A model generated the notes under the pieces. It saw only the letters and a list, made by a program, of their open reading frames with translations. It searched no databases and had not been told where the DNA came from. From Spirochaetaceae bacterium (GTDB lineage Bacteria > Spirochaetota > Spirochaetia > Treponematales > Breznakiellaceae): a stretch of DNA of 24,063 nucleotides. Location of the stretch: assembly GCA_031290205.1 (NCBI GenBank), contig JAITNZ010000228.1, positions 1 to 24,063 on the forward strand, read 5' to 3'. The position numbers and the translations under genes were made by a program. Positions 1 to 7,774 of this stretch are shown piece by piece; position 1 is the first letter of the stretch, and the number at the start of each line of letters is the position of its first letter.

Positions 1-683
1 TCCTGCGTAATGCCGCACAAATCGGCATACCGGCGGTCCAACGAAATATCGCTCAGATGGTTTAAGTCGGAAAATATACTTACCTGCGAAAACTTCGTAA
101 CGCCGGTTAAAAACACAAATTGCAGGTACGCATCGGAGGATTTTAGGACGCCATAAAAAGACTTGAGCGCGGTGCGGACTCTTTTATGCATCTCGACATT
201 CTCGATTGTGTTGAGCAAGGGTTTGTCGTACTCATCTACAATAACAATGACTTTCTCATTAGTTTTGATATGTAAGTTTTTAATAAGGTTGGCAAATTGA
301 TCTTCTACCACATCGCCCCGCACCGCCACATTCATTGAGTCGGCATTGTCTTTAAGCGCACACTCAAGTCTTGTATCAAGATAGTTATGTCCCTCCTCAT
401 ACCTTCCTGCGTTCAAGTCAATACGAATTACCGGATGCTTTTTCCATTCCCAATCTGTTGAGTCAATCGCAAGCCCCTTGAAAAGTTCCCGCCGTCCATC
501 AAAGATAGCTCCCAGAGTCGAACATAGTAGTGATTTGCCAAAGCGCCGCGGTCTAGAAAGAAAAACTTGCGACCCCGAACCGGTTATCAAGTCGTATATG
601 CGGGCAGTCTTGTCCACATAACAATAGCCGCCTTCGCGTAATTTGGGAAAGTCTTGTATGCCTAAGGGTAGTCTTCGTTTCAT
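1..683 (-). CDS. AAA-ATPase-like / PDDEXK family protein, cut by left edge
   Basis: The reading frame starts at the ATG at 683-681, with AGGAG six bases upstream, and stays open for 227 codons to the window edge, so the C-terminus is missing. It opens MKRRLPLGIQDFPKLREGG, followed by a YVDKT motif. A Walker A-like RPRRFGKSLL (about residues 48-57) and a Walker B-like VIVIVDEYDKPLL are visible. FLTGVTKFSQVSIFSDLN and an ISLD...YADLCGIT stretch near the edge complete the pattern of the AAA-ATPase_like family (PF09820). Full members are roughly 500-580 residues and usually end in a PD-(D/E)XK nuclease-like domain. The biological role of this family is not established; it is often multicopy in anaerobes and associated with mobile DNA. 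The family call is confident, the function is not. Confidence 0.88.
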   Translation of the reverse strand, partial: MKRRLPLGIQDFPKLREGGYCYVDKTARIYDLITGSGSQVFLSRPRRFGKSLLCSTLGAIFDGRRELFKGLAIDSTDWEWKKHPVIRIDLNAGRYEEGHNYLDTRLECALKDNADSMNVAVRGDVVEDQFANLIKNLHIKTNEKVIVIVDEYDKPLLNTIENVEMHKRVRTALKSFYGVLKSSDAYLQFVFLTGVTKFSQVSIFSDLNHLSDISLDRRYADLCGITQ

Positions 684-751
684 AAGCGTCTCCTGTAAAA
701 ATAATTGCCCACTCGATATATTTTGAAATTGAGTATATTCAAAACCCGGAT

Positions 752-1105
752 TCAATATGCACGTGCAACGCTTGAGTAATTGGCAAAAAACTCAGCAGGC
801 ATTTTGAAACCTAAACACTTCATCGGTGTCTCATTAATCTTAGCTACAACTTTATCAATCTCCTCTTGATTGGACAATGCCCAATTAAACTTTTTCGAAA
901 AATATCTCCGCAATATACCATTCCGGTTTTCAATACTACCTTTCTCCCAACTGTGATATGGCTCGCAAAAATATGATTTTGTACCGAGTTCCCTATCAAT
1001 ACTTTCATGCAGAGCGTTTTCCGTTCTGTTAATAAAGAATCCCCGCGGCAAGCCACGGTGTATTGAAGATTTCTCCTTGAAATCTTTGTATATGAATATG
1101 AGCAT
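752..1105 (-). pseudogene. IS30-family transposase, 3' remnant fused to a genomic repeat
   Basis: From about residue 28 onward (TENALHESIDRELG, YFCEPYHSWEKGSIENRNG, LGFKMPAEFF) the product matches the C-terminal third of IS30-family DDE transposases. The conserved DNGTEN motif is cut between DNG and TEN, and everything upstream (the HTH and the first catalytic Asp) is absent. The first 27 residues of the open frame are not transposase; they translate a hairpin repeat that also occurs twice at 12564-12816. The piece ends at a normal-looking terminus, and the sequence just outside (720-760) may contain the old IS end. It is inactive. The start ATG at 1105 is probably accidental. Confidence 0.8.
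1032..1087 (-). repeat. Two-hairpin dispersed repeat, copy 1
   Basis: Read on the minus strand this contains AGATTTC-AAGGA-GAAATCT, a perfect 7-bp stem, followed by CAATAC and a GC-rich hairpin ending GCCGCGGGGATT and a T-rich stretch. The same arrangement occurs at about 12622-12680 and 12757-12816 on the plus strand. Here it abuts the broken end of the IS30 transposase exactly. The GC hairpin is less perfect than in the other two copies. Confidence 0.75.
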
Positions 1106-1155
1106 CTAAGCATCTACTGCGATTCTATCGTCAATCTTTGAAAAGTCAATTAAAT

Positions 1156-2697
1156 TCATTTCTTCTTAAAGTAACGATATAATGCTTTCATTTTTCTTGG
1201 TAAAGTCAGCATTAAATTTCCTATTCGGTATGGTTTAGAATGCATTATAGTTTCAAGTTCTTTATTTGTTTTTTCTATACGCATATTTTCAATGAAATTA
1301 CTAACGTGCGGCGTTTCAGGCACCATGATACGGTAATCATATCCTTCATTCCATGCCAGATATACTAACAATCTTTCAATAGCATGAAGCACGGTGCCCT
1401 GCAAAGCGATTGGCTCTAAAGGAATGTCATTCGTTTTTACGCCGAGGTCTACCAGAGACTTAAAAGCACGAGGTCTGTACCAGCACATTGTCCCGTAAGG
1501 GAAAATTAACGTAGATAAATTTGTAAAATCTATATTTTTGTTACACCCCATCTTTTCCCAGAGCGAGTTCATTATTAATTGAGCGTTTATATCACGGACA
1601 AAACTTATTGGATAAATTACATGAAAGTAAAAAGGAATTTCTGGAATAATAATACCGATTTTAGTATTGTTTTCGAATGTTTCAATAATAGTACTAGCCG
1701 GAACAACTAAGAGATTGAATAATTCTTCCTGCCATGTAATACCAATCCAATCATAAGCAGTTATTGATTTTTTGGTATGGAGATGTGCGGCAATATCATA
1801 CGTTGAAATTCGGTCTGCAATCAACAACCAAGGAAATATATCGCGCCCCAGGTTTTGAAACACAATTATTTCTTTTACACTTAGACCCGCGTTATGCGTA
1901 GCAATAAAATTTTCTATATGCTCTTTTTTCCCCAAAGTGTCTGTTGTAATAAATAGATCAAATCTAAATGAATAGTTGTCAAAGAATTCGATATATCTTT
2001 CAAAGATATCAAGATAGAAAACATGTAAATGTATAGCGATTTTTAGACTGCTATAATCTTTTCTTTCAGAAATACGTGCAGGAATAAGTTTATTATTGAT
2101 AAGAATAGATGTATTTGGATTATAATAATCTGAAAAATAATTTTCAATAAACCGAACAGGGTAATCAGTGTTTTTTTTGATTAAGTCAATCAAATAATAA
2201 GGACATTCAAACCCTAAAAACGCCTTTATTTTAATCATTGGAATCTTATTTAATTTTAATATATACGCTTGCTGTTTTGATAAATCGAGTTTGCATATTG
2301 TCTGCGGTGCTATATTAAAAAAACTACCGTATACCAAACCTGAATTCTGTAGTAGTAGTGTAAGCTGCGTTTCATATTTTTGAATTACGGCGTCTATATC
2401 CTTTTCGTAATCGACATTACGCCAAAAAATTTGAAATGTTTCAGAGTTTATTGTTTTTTTATTGAAACATAAAAAATAACTTTGAAGATGGGCAGGTACT
2501 CTTTCATTGGTCCCCGGCATTCCGTAATTACTTTCCCTAAACTCTGTTAAACCCCAAAAATCTATGTCTTTTTGTTCCATCCTTAGATAAACCTGTTCTA
2601 AATCAAAAAGAGGACCAAAACAGCTATCATTCATTAGGGTAAGATTGTCGTATTGATTTATCCCCCCCCCCCCCCCCCTAGTATTGCATCTTTCCAT
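1156..2697 (-). CDS. RgpF-like polysaccharide synthesis protein, 3' part in a shifted frame
   Basis: This is the downstream, out-of-frame part of a rhamnan synthesis protein F family gene (PF05045, known from streptococcal rhamnose-glucose polysaccharide synthesis). The genuine sequence begins just after the glycine run with NQYDNLTLMNDSCFGPL, then DFWGLTEF. Further on are LGRDIFPWLL and IAAHLHTKKS, followed by a C-terminal part that includes LIFPYGTMCWYRPRAFKSL. About 501 residues lie after the tract. The apparent N-terminus (MERCNTRGGGGG) is an artefact of frame. At G17 the upstream part (2658-2924) ends in TAA immediately after the run; 15 or 18 G would join the two into one 589-residue protein at 18 G. 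Expected role: glycosyl transfer or assembly of a surface polysaccharide. Codon use is more AT-rich than in the genes after 5700. Confidence 0.85.
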   Translation of the reverse strand: MERCNTRGGGGGINQYDNLTLMNDSCFGPLFDLEQVYLRMEQKDIDFWGLTEFRESNYGMPGTNERVPAHLQSYFLCFNKKTINSETFQIFWRNVDYEKDIDAVIQKYETQLTLLLQNSGLVYGSFFNIAPQTICKLDLSKQQAYILKLNKIPMIKIKAFLGFECPYYLIDLIKKNTDYPVRFIENYFSDYYNPNTSILINNKLIPARISERKDYSSLKIAIHLHVFYLDIFERYIEFFDNYSFRFDLFITTDTLGKKEHIENFIATHNAGLSVKEIIVFQNLGRDIFPWLLIADRISTYDIAAHLHTKKSITAYDWIGITWQEELFNLLVVPASTIIETFENNTKIGIIIPEIPFYFHVIYPISFVRDINAQLIMNSLWEKMGCNKNIDFTNLSTLIFPYGTMCWYRPRAFKSLVDLGVKTNDIPLEPIALQGTVLHAIERLLVYLAWNEGYDYRIMVPETPHVSNFIENMRIEKTNKELETIMHSKPYRIGNLMLTLPRKMKALYRYFKKK

Positions 2698-2924
2698 GCC
2701 CCGAAGTCGTATCCTTTATTTTCGCGAATAATAACCGTATTAGATAATTGTGCAATTTTATTTTCAGATTCTGTCTTAAGCGGGCTATTCGAAATAAAAA
2801 CAATATGTTTGTATATATGTTTTATATTTTCAAGCAAATACAAAACATGATCGCAAAGTCCATCGTATTTATTATAATGCACAAAAAAAAGAACGCGGTT
2901 CAGCGGAGTCGAATCATGCCGCAT
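2658..2924 (-). CDS. RgpF-like protein, 5' part ending in the poly-G run
   Basis: The product starts MRHDSTPLNRVLFFVHYNKY and continues through FISNSPL and ENKGYDFGAWKDAIL, which is the typical N-terminus of RgpF-family proteins. It then reads six glycines encoded by the G run and stops. The ATG at 2924 is the only possible start, because an in-frame TAG lies three codons upstream; a GAGG sits at a workable distance. The family normally continues from GYDFGAWKDAI through a short loop into YDxLxLMNDS, which is present after the run in another frame. The gene as sequenced is therefore interrupted at the loop. It follows the Fic gene on the same strand and overlaps a 20-residue reading frame (2914-2976). 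Confidence 0.85.
   Translation of the reverse strand: MRHDSTPLNRVLFFVHYNKYDGLCDHVLYLLENIKHIYKHIVFISNSPLKTESENKIAQLSNTVIIRENKGYDFGAWKDAILGGGGGG
2662..2678 (-). repeat. Homopolymer of 17 G (coding strand) inside the RgpF-like gene
   Basis: There are seventeen consecutive C on the plus strand, which read as G in the coding direction. At length 17 the upstream frame gives GGA then TAA. At 16 the frame closes at a TGA about ten codons further on. At 15 or 18 the two halves are in frame. The next longest G run I noticed is 8. A tract of this length within a surface-polysaccharide gene is the usual signature of slipped-strand phase variation, although homopolymer miscounting in the assembly must also be considered. 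Confidence 0.9.
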
Positions 2925-2976
2925 TGACTACCTCGAATTTCGGCATAGTAGAAGGGAGCGCAATATTACTCATCAT
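2914..2976 (-). CDS. 20-residue leader-like ORF overlapping the RgpF-like start
   Basis: ATG ATG at 2976 is preceded by AAAGGAG at ideal spacing, a stronger ribosome site than that of the RgpF-like gene itself. It encodes MMSNIALPSTMPKFEVVNAA, then TGA, and overlaps the RgpF-like start by 11 bases in another frame. It may be a coupling peptide that delivers ribosomes to the ATG at 2924, or the leftover N-terminus of a deleted gene. No family was recognised. Confidence 0.4.
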   Translation of the reverse strand: MMSNIALPSTMPKFEVVNAA

Positions 2977-3025
2977 TAACTCCTTTGTTATTCAGTTGCT
3001 TAAAACATTTTTGCATTTTATAACT

Positions 3026-4093
3026 TCACTTCTTTAGCATTTCCATTAAATGACTATTGATATATATTATTTCTTTGCCTACCCGTAAAGGCGATAAAAA
3101 ATTATTTTCTTCAAGTTCTTTTAAGTATTTTGATGCTGTTTTCCGGTTTATATCTAACTTGTTTACCACAAAATCTATCTTTGAATAGGGGTTTTCAAAT
3201 ATTATTTCCACCAATTCTTTTGAATATATCTTGGGGCAATGCTCTTTCACTTTCTCCAGGGTTAATTCGAGCAAATCCTTTATGGATTTTACTTTTTCCA
3301 ATGTTTGTTTGGCTGTTTCTTCTATTCCTTCCAATATAAAAAAACACCAATTTTCCCAGACATTTGTTTCCCTGACTTCCTGCAAAAGTGTATAGTATTC
3401 GCTCTTGTTCTTAATGATATAAGAACTTAAATATAAAATCGGCGTGTCAATGTGTTTCTTTAATAACAGATATAGGATATTTAGTATCCTTCCGGTTCGT
3501 CCATTGCCATCATAAAAAGGATGTATGGTTTCAAATTGATAATGTAACACAGCCATTTTCCATAAACTATCTTCATCATCATTCAAATAAGTGCAGAAAT
3601 TATCAAGTAAATAACATAGCTCCCTATAATCCTGTGGCGGAGTATAGACAATTTCATTTGTTGCGCTATTAACTAATGATGTCCCTGGTAATTTCCGTAT
3701 ACCTGCGTTATTCTTAATAATAGTTTCTTGAATTTTTATTACATCACTGACGCTTATTAAACGCCGCATCTTTATAATATCACATCCCTTATAAACCGCT
3801 TCTCTATAATTGATTACTTCTTTTGCGGAAGAATCCATGGCGGATGATTTTATGGTTAAATTTTTATACAATTCATCTTGTGTTGTAACAATATTTTCAA
3901 TTGCGGAACTTTCCTTTGCTTCCTGTAAAGCTATCGCGTTAATCAATATGTTTTGATTGGGAATCGTAGGAGCAAAACCTTTTAATTCCGCTAACGTTGC
4001 ACGGGCTTTTGCCTCTTTTCTTAAAATAGCCGTCGTTTCAACTTTTTTAAGATCGGGCGGCAGCAAAGGAATTGGAGTTTTTATGTCTCTCAT
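3026..4093 (-). CDS. Fic family protein (class II, self-inhibited AMP transferase type)
   Basis: Fic enzymes transfer AMP or another nucleotide part onto hydroxyl side chains of target proteins. The core motif HPFYDGNGRTGR is at residues 191-202, with the catalytic His and the phosphate-binding GNGR intact. An inhibitory helix motif SSAIEN lies at 62-67, ahead of the Fic core, which defines class II. The N-terminal region resembles Fic_N and the last 80 residues look like a winged helix (KIDFVVNKLDINRKTASKYLKEL), as is common in Fic/DUF4172-like proteins of about 350-380 residues. I chose the ATG at 4093 (355 aa); a TTG two codons earlier is possible. There is no good Shine-Dalgarno, and the start lies within a 33-bp direct repeat. 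No antitoxin partner is evident apart from the small ORF at 4153-4317. Target unknown. Confidence 0.93.
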   Translation of the reverse strand: MRDIKTPIPLLPPDLKKVETTAILRKEAKARATLAELKGFAPTIPNQNILINAIALQEAKESSAIENIVTTQDELYKNLTIKSSAMDSSAKEVINYREAVYKGCDIIKMRRLISVSDVIKIQETIIKNNAGIRKLPGTSLVNSATNEIVYTPPQDYRELCYLLDNFCTYLNDDEDSLWKMAVLHYQFETIHPFYDGNGRTGRILNILYLLLKKHIDTPILYLSSYIIKNKSEYYTLLQEVRETNVWENWCFFILEGIEETAKQTLEKVKSIKDLLELTLEKVKEHCPKIYSKELVEIIFENPYSKIDFVVNKLDINRKTASKYLKELEENNFLSPLRVGKEIIYINSHLMEMLKK

Positions 4094-4163
4094 GTCCAAA
4101 TTCTAGCATTTTTCACCCATATTATCAAGACATGTCCAAATTCTAGCATTTTTCACCCATATT
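4091..4163. repeat. Direct repeat pair (33 bp, period 40) over the Fic start
   Basis: The segment 4091-4123 is repeated exactly at 4131-4163, separated by seven bases (ATCAAGA). The repeat nearer the gene contains the fic start codon; the other copy has an ATG that meets a stop after two codons. Either a recent tandem duplication of the leader, or a pair of binding sites for an autoregulator. Confidence 0.85.
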
Positions 4164-4317
4164 CTTTCTTTTTCGCTCGAATGATACTTTTTCGAAAATA
4201 AGGTGGTTTTAGTACATTGCCTTCAAATAGAGGCAACAGCATAAATCCATCAGAGAATTCTGTTTTATAATTATATTTCTTTGATAGATGTTCTATATAA
4301 ATTGACGTGCTAGACAT
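4153..4317 (-). CDS. Possible 54-residue protein upstream of fic
   Basis: ATG at 4317 opens MSSTSIYIEHLSKKYNYKTE and the frame ends ...IIRAKKKEYG at a TGA within the upstream direct repeat. It has no Shine-Dalgarno and is bounded by an in-frame TGA four codons upstream. The composition is plausible for a real or residual protein (mixed hydrophobic and basic), and its position just upstream of fic is where a small partner could sit. I recognise no family; it may be the C-terminal scrap of a lost gene. Confidence 0.25.
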   Translation of the reverse strand: MSSTSIYIEHLSKKYNYKTEFSDGFMLLPLFEGNVLKPPYFRKSIIRAKKKEYG

Positions 4318-4421
4318 AATTATTTTTCAAAGATGGTCTTCATTCATGCCATCTGGCTCATTGCTTTTTTCCATAGCTTCCATAATATACTTCCGTCTCT
4401 GATATTATTATTATTTTTTCA

Positions 4422-5636
4422 TCATACGGTCCATTCCTTTATGTCCCATGCCGGTATAACCTGTATTTTCCGGCTCCCTGATATAATAAGATCTTTCGAG
4501 TCCATGGTCACAATTATTCCTTTCTGCTGGTCAAAAAAATCCATCGCCGCCAGAAGTCCGTTTATTTCGCGGGTCCGATTATCTTGAGTAAGGATAAAAC
4601 AAACCTGCACACAGAGGATGTTTTGGCTATGAGGGTTCACAATGAAATCACATTCGCCGTCTTTTGTGGAAAAATAGAAAATATCATTAGTTTTTAACCG
4701 AATGGTATTAAACACAAAGTTTTCCAAAAGAGCGCCGTGGTTGTTGGTAAATGAAACCGATCCGGTGTGTATTATCCCTAAATCCACGATATATATTTTT
4801 TTAGGCGCAAGACTCTGCTTTTTTGCAGACCATGAAAAGCGCGGTATGAGGTGAATTAAATAAGATAATTCAAAATATGAAAAATACTCCAATATGGTGG
4901 TAGGTGAGCGCACCCCTATAACCGATGTAAGCTTACTGGGCGAAACCAGTTGAGCGGCATTGGATAAGAGATATGAAAAAAGCCGTTTAAGGGATGCCAC
5001 ATCTCGAATTTTATAGCGCACCGCAATATCCCGGTGTAAAATATCCAGTTGAAGTTGTGAAAGAATATCCGGGTTGCCGCTTTTAAGATATTCGGGAAAG
5101 CCGCCTGATGCCAAATACGCATTGAGCGACTCCGCAGCAGCCTTCTGTCTGGTAAAACGGCAATATTCTTGATACGAAAACGGAAACAATTCCTTGGTGA
5201 TATGCCTACCGGTGAGTTTTGTTCCAAGTTCCCCACTCAAAAGCGATGCGTTTGAACCGGTAGCGATGATTTGAAAATGTTCATCGAGTTTCTGCCGGAT
5301 ATATAATTCCCATTTTGGTACCGATTGAATTTCATCAAAAAAGAGTAAGCTCTTTCCTGTTTCGCCTATAACAATGTCCAAAAGCGCAAAGTCAGAGACG
5401 GAAAAATCATTGAGGCGCATATCATCAAAGTTAAAATAGAAAAACTTCTTGCCCGACTTTTTAACAAATTGATGCAACAAGGTACTCTTACCGCACCTCC
5501 GCACCCCGCAGACAACAAGCGCATGGCTTTGAATATCCGGCAATTCATTCAAGGCAGAACGTTCAAGCCCGCTTTCTTTGAGCGGCAAGGCTTCATTTTG
5601 TGAAAGGGCAATATCACGGAATTCAGATAATATCAT
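4422..5636 (-). CDS. AAA_14 ATPase with DUF4143 C-terminal domain
   Basis: 404 residues. Walker A GVRRCGKST at 44-52 and Walker B LLFFDE at 97-102. IATGSNASLLSG (sensor-1 region) and the characteristic LTGRHITKELFPFSYQEY follow, then SGGFPEYL. The C-terminal part (about 290-404) has GALLENFVFN and a ECDFIVNP stretch, typical of DUF4143, which resembles a restriction-like nuclease fold. Length is normal for the family. The cellular role of these proteins is not known; they are numerous in Bacteroidetes, spirochaetes and archaea. The ATG at 5636 is 28 bases from a pair of palindromes (5664-5708) that probably control it. It appears to be a single-gene unit. Confidence 0.92.
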   Translation of the reverse strand: MILSEFRDIALSQNEALPLKESGLERSALNELPDIQSHALVVCGVRRCGKSTLLHQFVKKSGKKFFYFNFDDMRLNDFSVSDFALLDIVIGETGKSLLFFDEIQSVPKWELYIRQKLDEHFQIIATGSNASLLSGELGTKLTGRHITKELFPFSYQEYCRFTRQKAAAESLNAYLASGGFPEYLKSGNPDILSQLQLDILHRDIAVRYKIRDVASLKRLFSYLLSNAAQLVSPSKLTSVIGVRSPTTILEYFSYFELSYLIHLIPRFSWSAKKQSLAPKKIYIVDLGIIHTGSVSFTNNHGALLENFVFNTIRLKTNDIFYFSTKDGECDFIVNPHSQNILCVQVCFILTQDNRTREINGLLAAMDFFDQQKGIIVTMDSKDLIISGSRKIQVIPAWDIKEWTV

Positions 5637-5663
5637 GGATAGAGTATAGCATAGAACTCCAAG

Positions 5664-5708
5664 TTATTCCAGTAGTAATGGAATAGTTATTCCAGTAGTA
5701 ATGGAATA
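5664..5708. promoter_or_regulatory. Twin palindromic operator candidate for the AAA_14 gene
   Basis: Two identical 22-bp units (5664-5685 and 5687-5708), each with TATTCCA-GTAGTAA-TGGAATA symmetry (7-bp arms, 7-base centre), sit 28 bases upstream of the ATPase start. The 23-bp spacing places the two centres roughly two helical turns apart, as expected for cooperative dimer binding. The same block also lies nine bases past the fcl stop. Confidence 0.6.
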
Positions 5709-5717
5709 ACCCCAATA

Positions 5718-6668
5718 TTATTTTTTTTCGCAAAACGCCTCGTATGCTTTTATAATTCCCTCGCGCAGAGGAGTTTCCGCCCTCCAACCGAGCGCGTTTA
5801 AGCGCGATACATCCAGTAGTTTACGCGGGGTCCCATTTGGTTTTGAGGTATCCCAGGTAATCGCACACTCTCTTTGCGGCGCGTCAGTATACACAACCTG
5901 ACGGACAAGCTCCGCCAATTCTTTGATAGTCTGATCCTTGCCCGAACCAATGTTGATGAACTCACCTATATCGGCGGCATCCATATTTTGCATAAGGTGC
6001 ACAACGGCACAGGCGAGGTCTTCGTTAAATAAGAATTCACGGTAGGGGGAACCATCCCCCCAGAGGGTGACGGAATCTGTTCCCGAAATTTTTGCATGGT
6101 GAAATTTCTGTATCATTGACGGGAGGACATGCCCGTTTTTAATATCATAGGTATCTCCGGGACCATAAAGATTTGCCGGCATTACCGAAATAAAATTAGT
6201 GCCATACTGTTTATTCATCGCACTGCATAATTTTATAACGGCAATTTTGGCGATGGCATAGGCATCGTTTGTCGACTCAAGGGCGCCTGTGAGCAAGTAT
6301 TCTTCTTTAAGCGGCTGGCTCGCCATCTTTGGATAGATGCAGGACGAACCCAGATTGAGGAGTTTTTTTACCTTGTGTTTATAGGCGGCATTGACAATAT
6401 TAAAACCAATTAACATATTTTGATAGATAAAATCCGCGGGATACTTAGAATTTGCCCGGATGCCGCCGACTTTTGCCGCCGCAAGAAAAACATAATCAGG
6501 CTTGGCTTTCGCAAAAAAATCGTCAACGTCATTTTGACTGATTAAATCAAGTTCGCTATGGGGCTGTGTGATGATATTTTCATACCCTTGCGATATAAGG
6601 TTTCTCTGTATCGCGCTTCCGACAAGCCCCCTGTGTCCCGCTATATATATTTTATCAGTTTTATTCAT
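5718..6668 (-). CDS. fcl: GDP-L-fucose synthase
   Basis: Converts GDP-4-keto-6-deoxy-D-mannose to GDP-L-fucose by NADPH-dependent epimerisation and reduction, the last step after Gmd. Residues visible: nucleotide-binding GHRGLVGS at 11-18, GSSCIYP at 107-113 (catalytic Ser, with the conserved Cys), and the Tyr137/Lys141 pair in YAIAK. Length (316 aa) is usual for the short-chain dehydrogenase type WcaG/Fcl. It starts nine bases after the gmd stop and has almost no Shine-Dalgarno, so translation is likely coupled to gmd. Confident. Confidence 0.97.
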   Translation of the reverse strand: MNKTDKIYIAGHRGLVGSAIQRNLISQGYENIITQPHSELDLISQNDVDDFFAKAKPDYVFLAAAKVGGIRANSKYPADFIYQNMLIGFNIVNAAYKHKVKKLLNLGSSCIYPKMASQPLKEEYLLTGALESTNDAYAIAKIAVIKLCSAMNKQYGTNFISVMPANLYGPGDTYDIKNGHVLPSMIQKFHHAKISGTDSVTLWGDGSPYREFLFNEDLACAVVHLMQNMDAADIGEFINIGSGKDQTIKELAELVRQVVYTDAPQRECAITWDTSKPNGTPRKLLDVSRLNALGWRAETPLREGIIKAYEAFCEKK

Positions 6669-6677
6669 AGTAATTTT

Positions 6678-7745
6678 TTATTTCATACCCCCATTGATAA
6701 GATAGAGTTCTTTTTCGGCTAGTTTTATATCATTGCTTACCATCATCTTCACCAGTTCAGGCAACTGAGTCTTTGGTTTCCATCCAAGTTTGGTAAGCGC
6801 CTTCGAGGGGTCTCCGACAAGTAATTCAACTTCGGCGGGGCGGAAATAACGCGGGTCAATTTCGACAAGGACATTTCCGCTTTTTTCATCAAGACCTTTT
6901 TCATCAATACCCTTGCCTTCCCAGCGCAGGGCTATTCCCGCTTCGGCAAAGGACATTGATATAAAATCACGGACGGTCGTGGTAACGCCTGTTGCCATAA
7001 CATAATCGTCAGGCTCGTTCTGCTGGAGCATCAACCACATGAGTTCAACATAATCGCCGGCAAATCCCCAATCTCTTTTTGAGTCGATATTGCCCATGTA
7101 GAGCTTATCCTGTAGCCCCAGTTTTATCCGCGCCGCCGCTCGGGTAATTTTTCTTGTAACAAACGTTTCACCGCGTATCGGGCTTTCATGGTTAAAAAGG
7201 ATTCCGTTACAGGCGAACATATTATATGATTCACGGTAATTGACCACAATCCAATAGGCGTAGAGTTTTGCCGCCGCATAAGGGCTGCGCGGGTAAAATG
7301 GGGTGCTTTCCTTCTGCGGAATCTCCTGCACTTTTCCGTATAGCTCGCTTGTAGACGCCTGATAGAAACGCGTTTTTTTCTCCATGCCGAGTATGCGTAT
7401 CGCTTCGAGCAGCCGCAACGTCCCAAGCGCGTCGGTATCCGCCGTGTATTCAGGCACCTTGAACGAAACTTGAACATGGCTTTGAGCGCCCAGGTTATAG
7501 ATTTCATCGGGTTTAACCTGTTGAACTATGCGGACAATATTTGATGTGTCGGTAAGATCGCCGTAGTGCAGAAAGAAGCACTTGTTCTCCTCGTGAGGAT
7601 CTTGATAGAGATGATCAATTCTATCCGTATTAAAGCTTGAAGCGCGGCGTTTAATGCCGTGGACGACATATCCCTTTTTCAAAAGAAATTCCGATAGATA
7701 GGCTCCATCCTGACCGGTAATACCGCTTATAAGCGCGGTTTTCAT
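6678..7745 (-). CDS. gmd: GDP-mannose 4,6-dehydratase
   Basis: Makes GDP-4-keto-6-deoxy-mannose from GDP-mannose. The Rossmann motif GITGQDG is at 8-14, STSELYG at 131-137, and Tyr156/Lys160 in SPYAAAK form the catalytic pair. The RRASSFNTDRIDHLY and NHESPIRGETFVTRK stretches are hallmarks of Gmd. Length 355 is normal. AGGAG lies ten bases before the ATG. It leads the gmd-fcl pair and is separated from manC by a truncated permease and three 66-bp repeats, so it may need its own promoter; I see none that is convincing. Confidence 0.97.
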   Translation of the reverse strand: MKTALISGITGQDGAYLSEFLLKKGYVVHGIKRRASSFNTDRIDHLYQDPHEENKCFFLHYGDLTDTSNIVRIVQQVKPDEIYNLGAQSHVQVSFKVPEYTADTDALGTLRLLEAIRILGMEKKTRFYQASTSELYGKVQEIPQKESTPFYPRSPYAAAKLYAYWIVVNYRESYNMFACNGILFNHESPIRGETFVTRKITRAAARIKLGLQDKLYMGNIDSKRDWGFAGDYVELMWLMLQQNEPDDYVMATGVTTTVRDFISMSFAEAGIALRWEGKGIDEKGLDEKSGNVLVEIDPRYFRPAEVELLVGDPSKALTKLGWKPKTQLPELVKMMVSNDIKLAEKELYLINGGMK

Positions 7746-7774
7746 ATTTTATTACTCCTTTATGAATAAACAAA

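Noticed and set aside
2653..2850. Plus-strand 65-codon frame with a run of prolines
   Set aside because: It is the antisense reading of the G tract and of the RgpF-like gene; no ribosome site or family.
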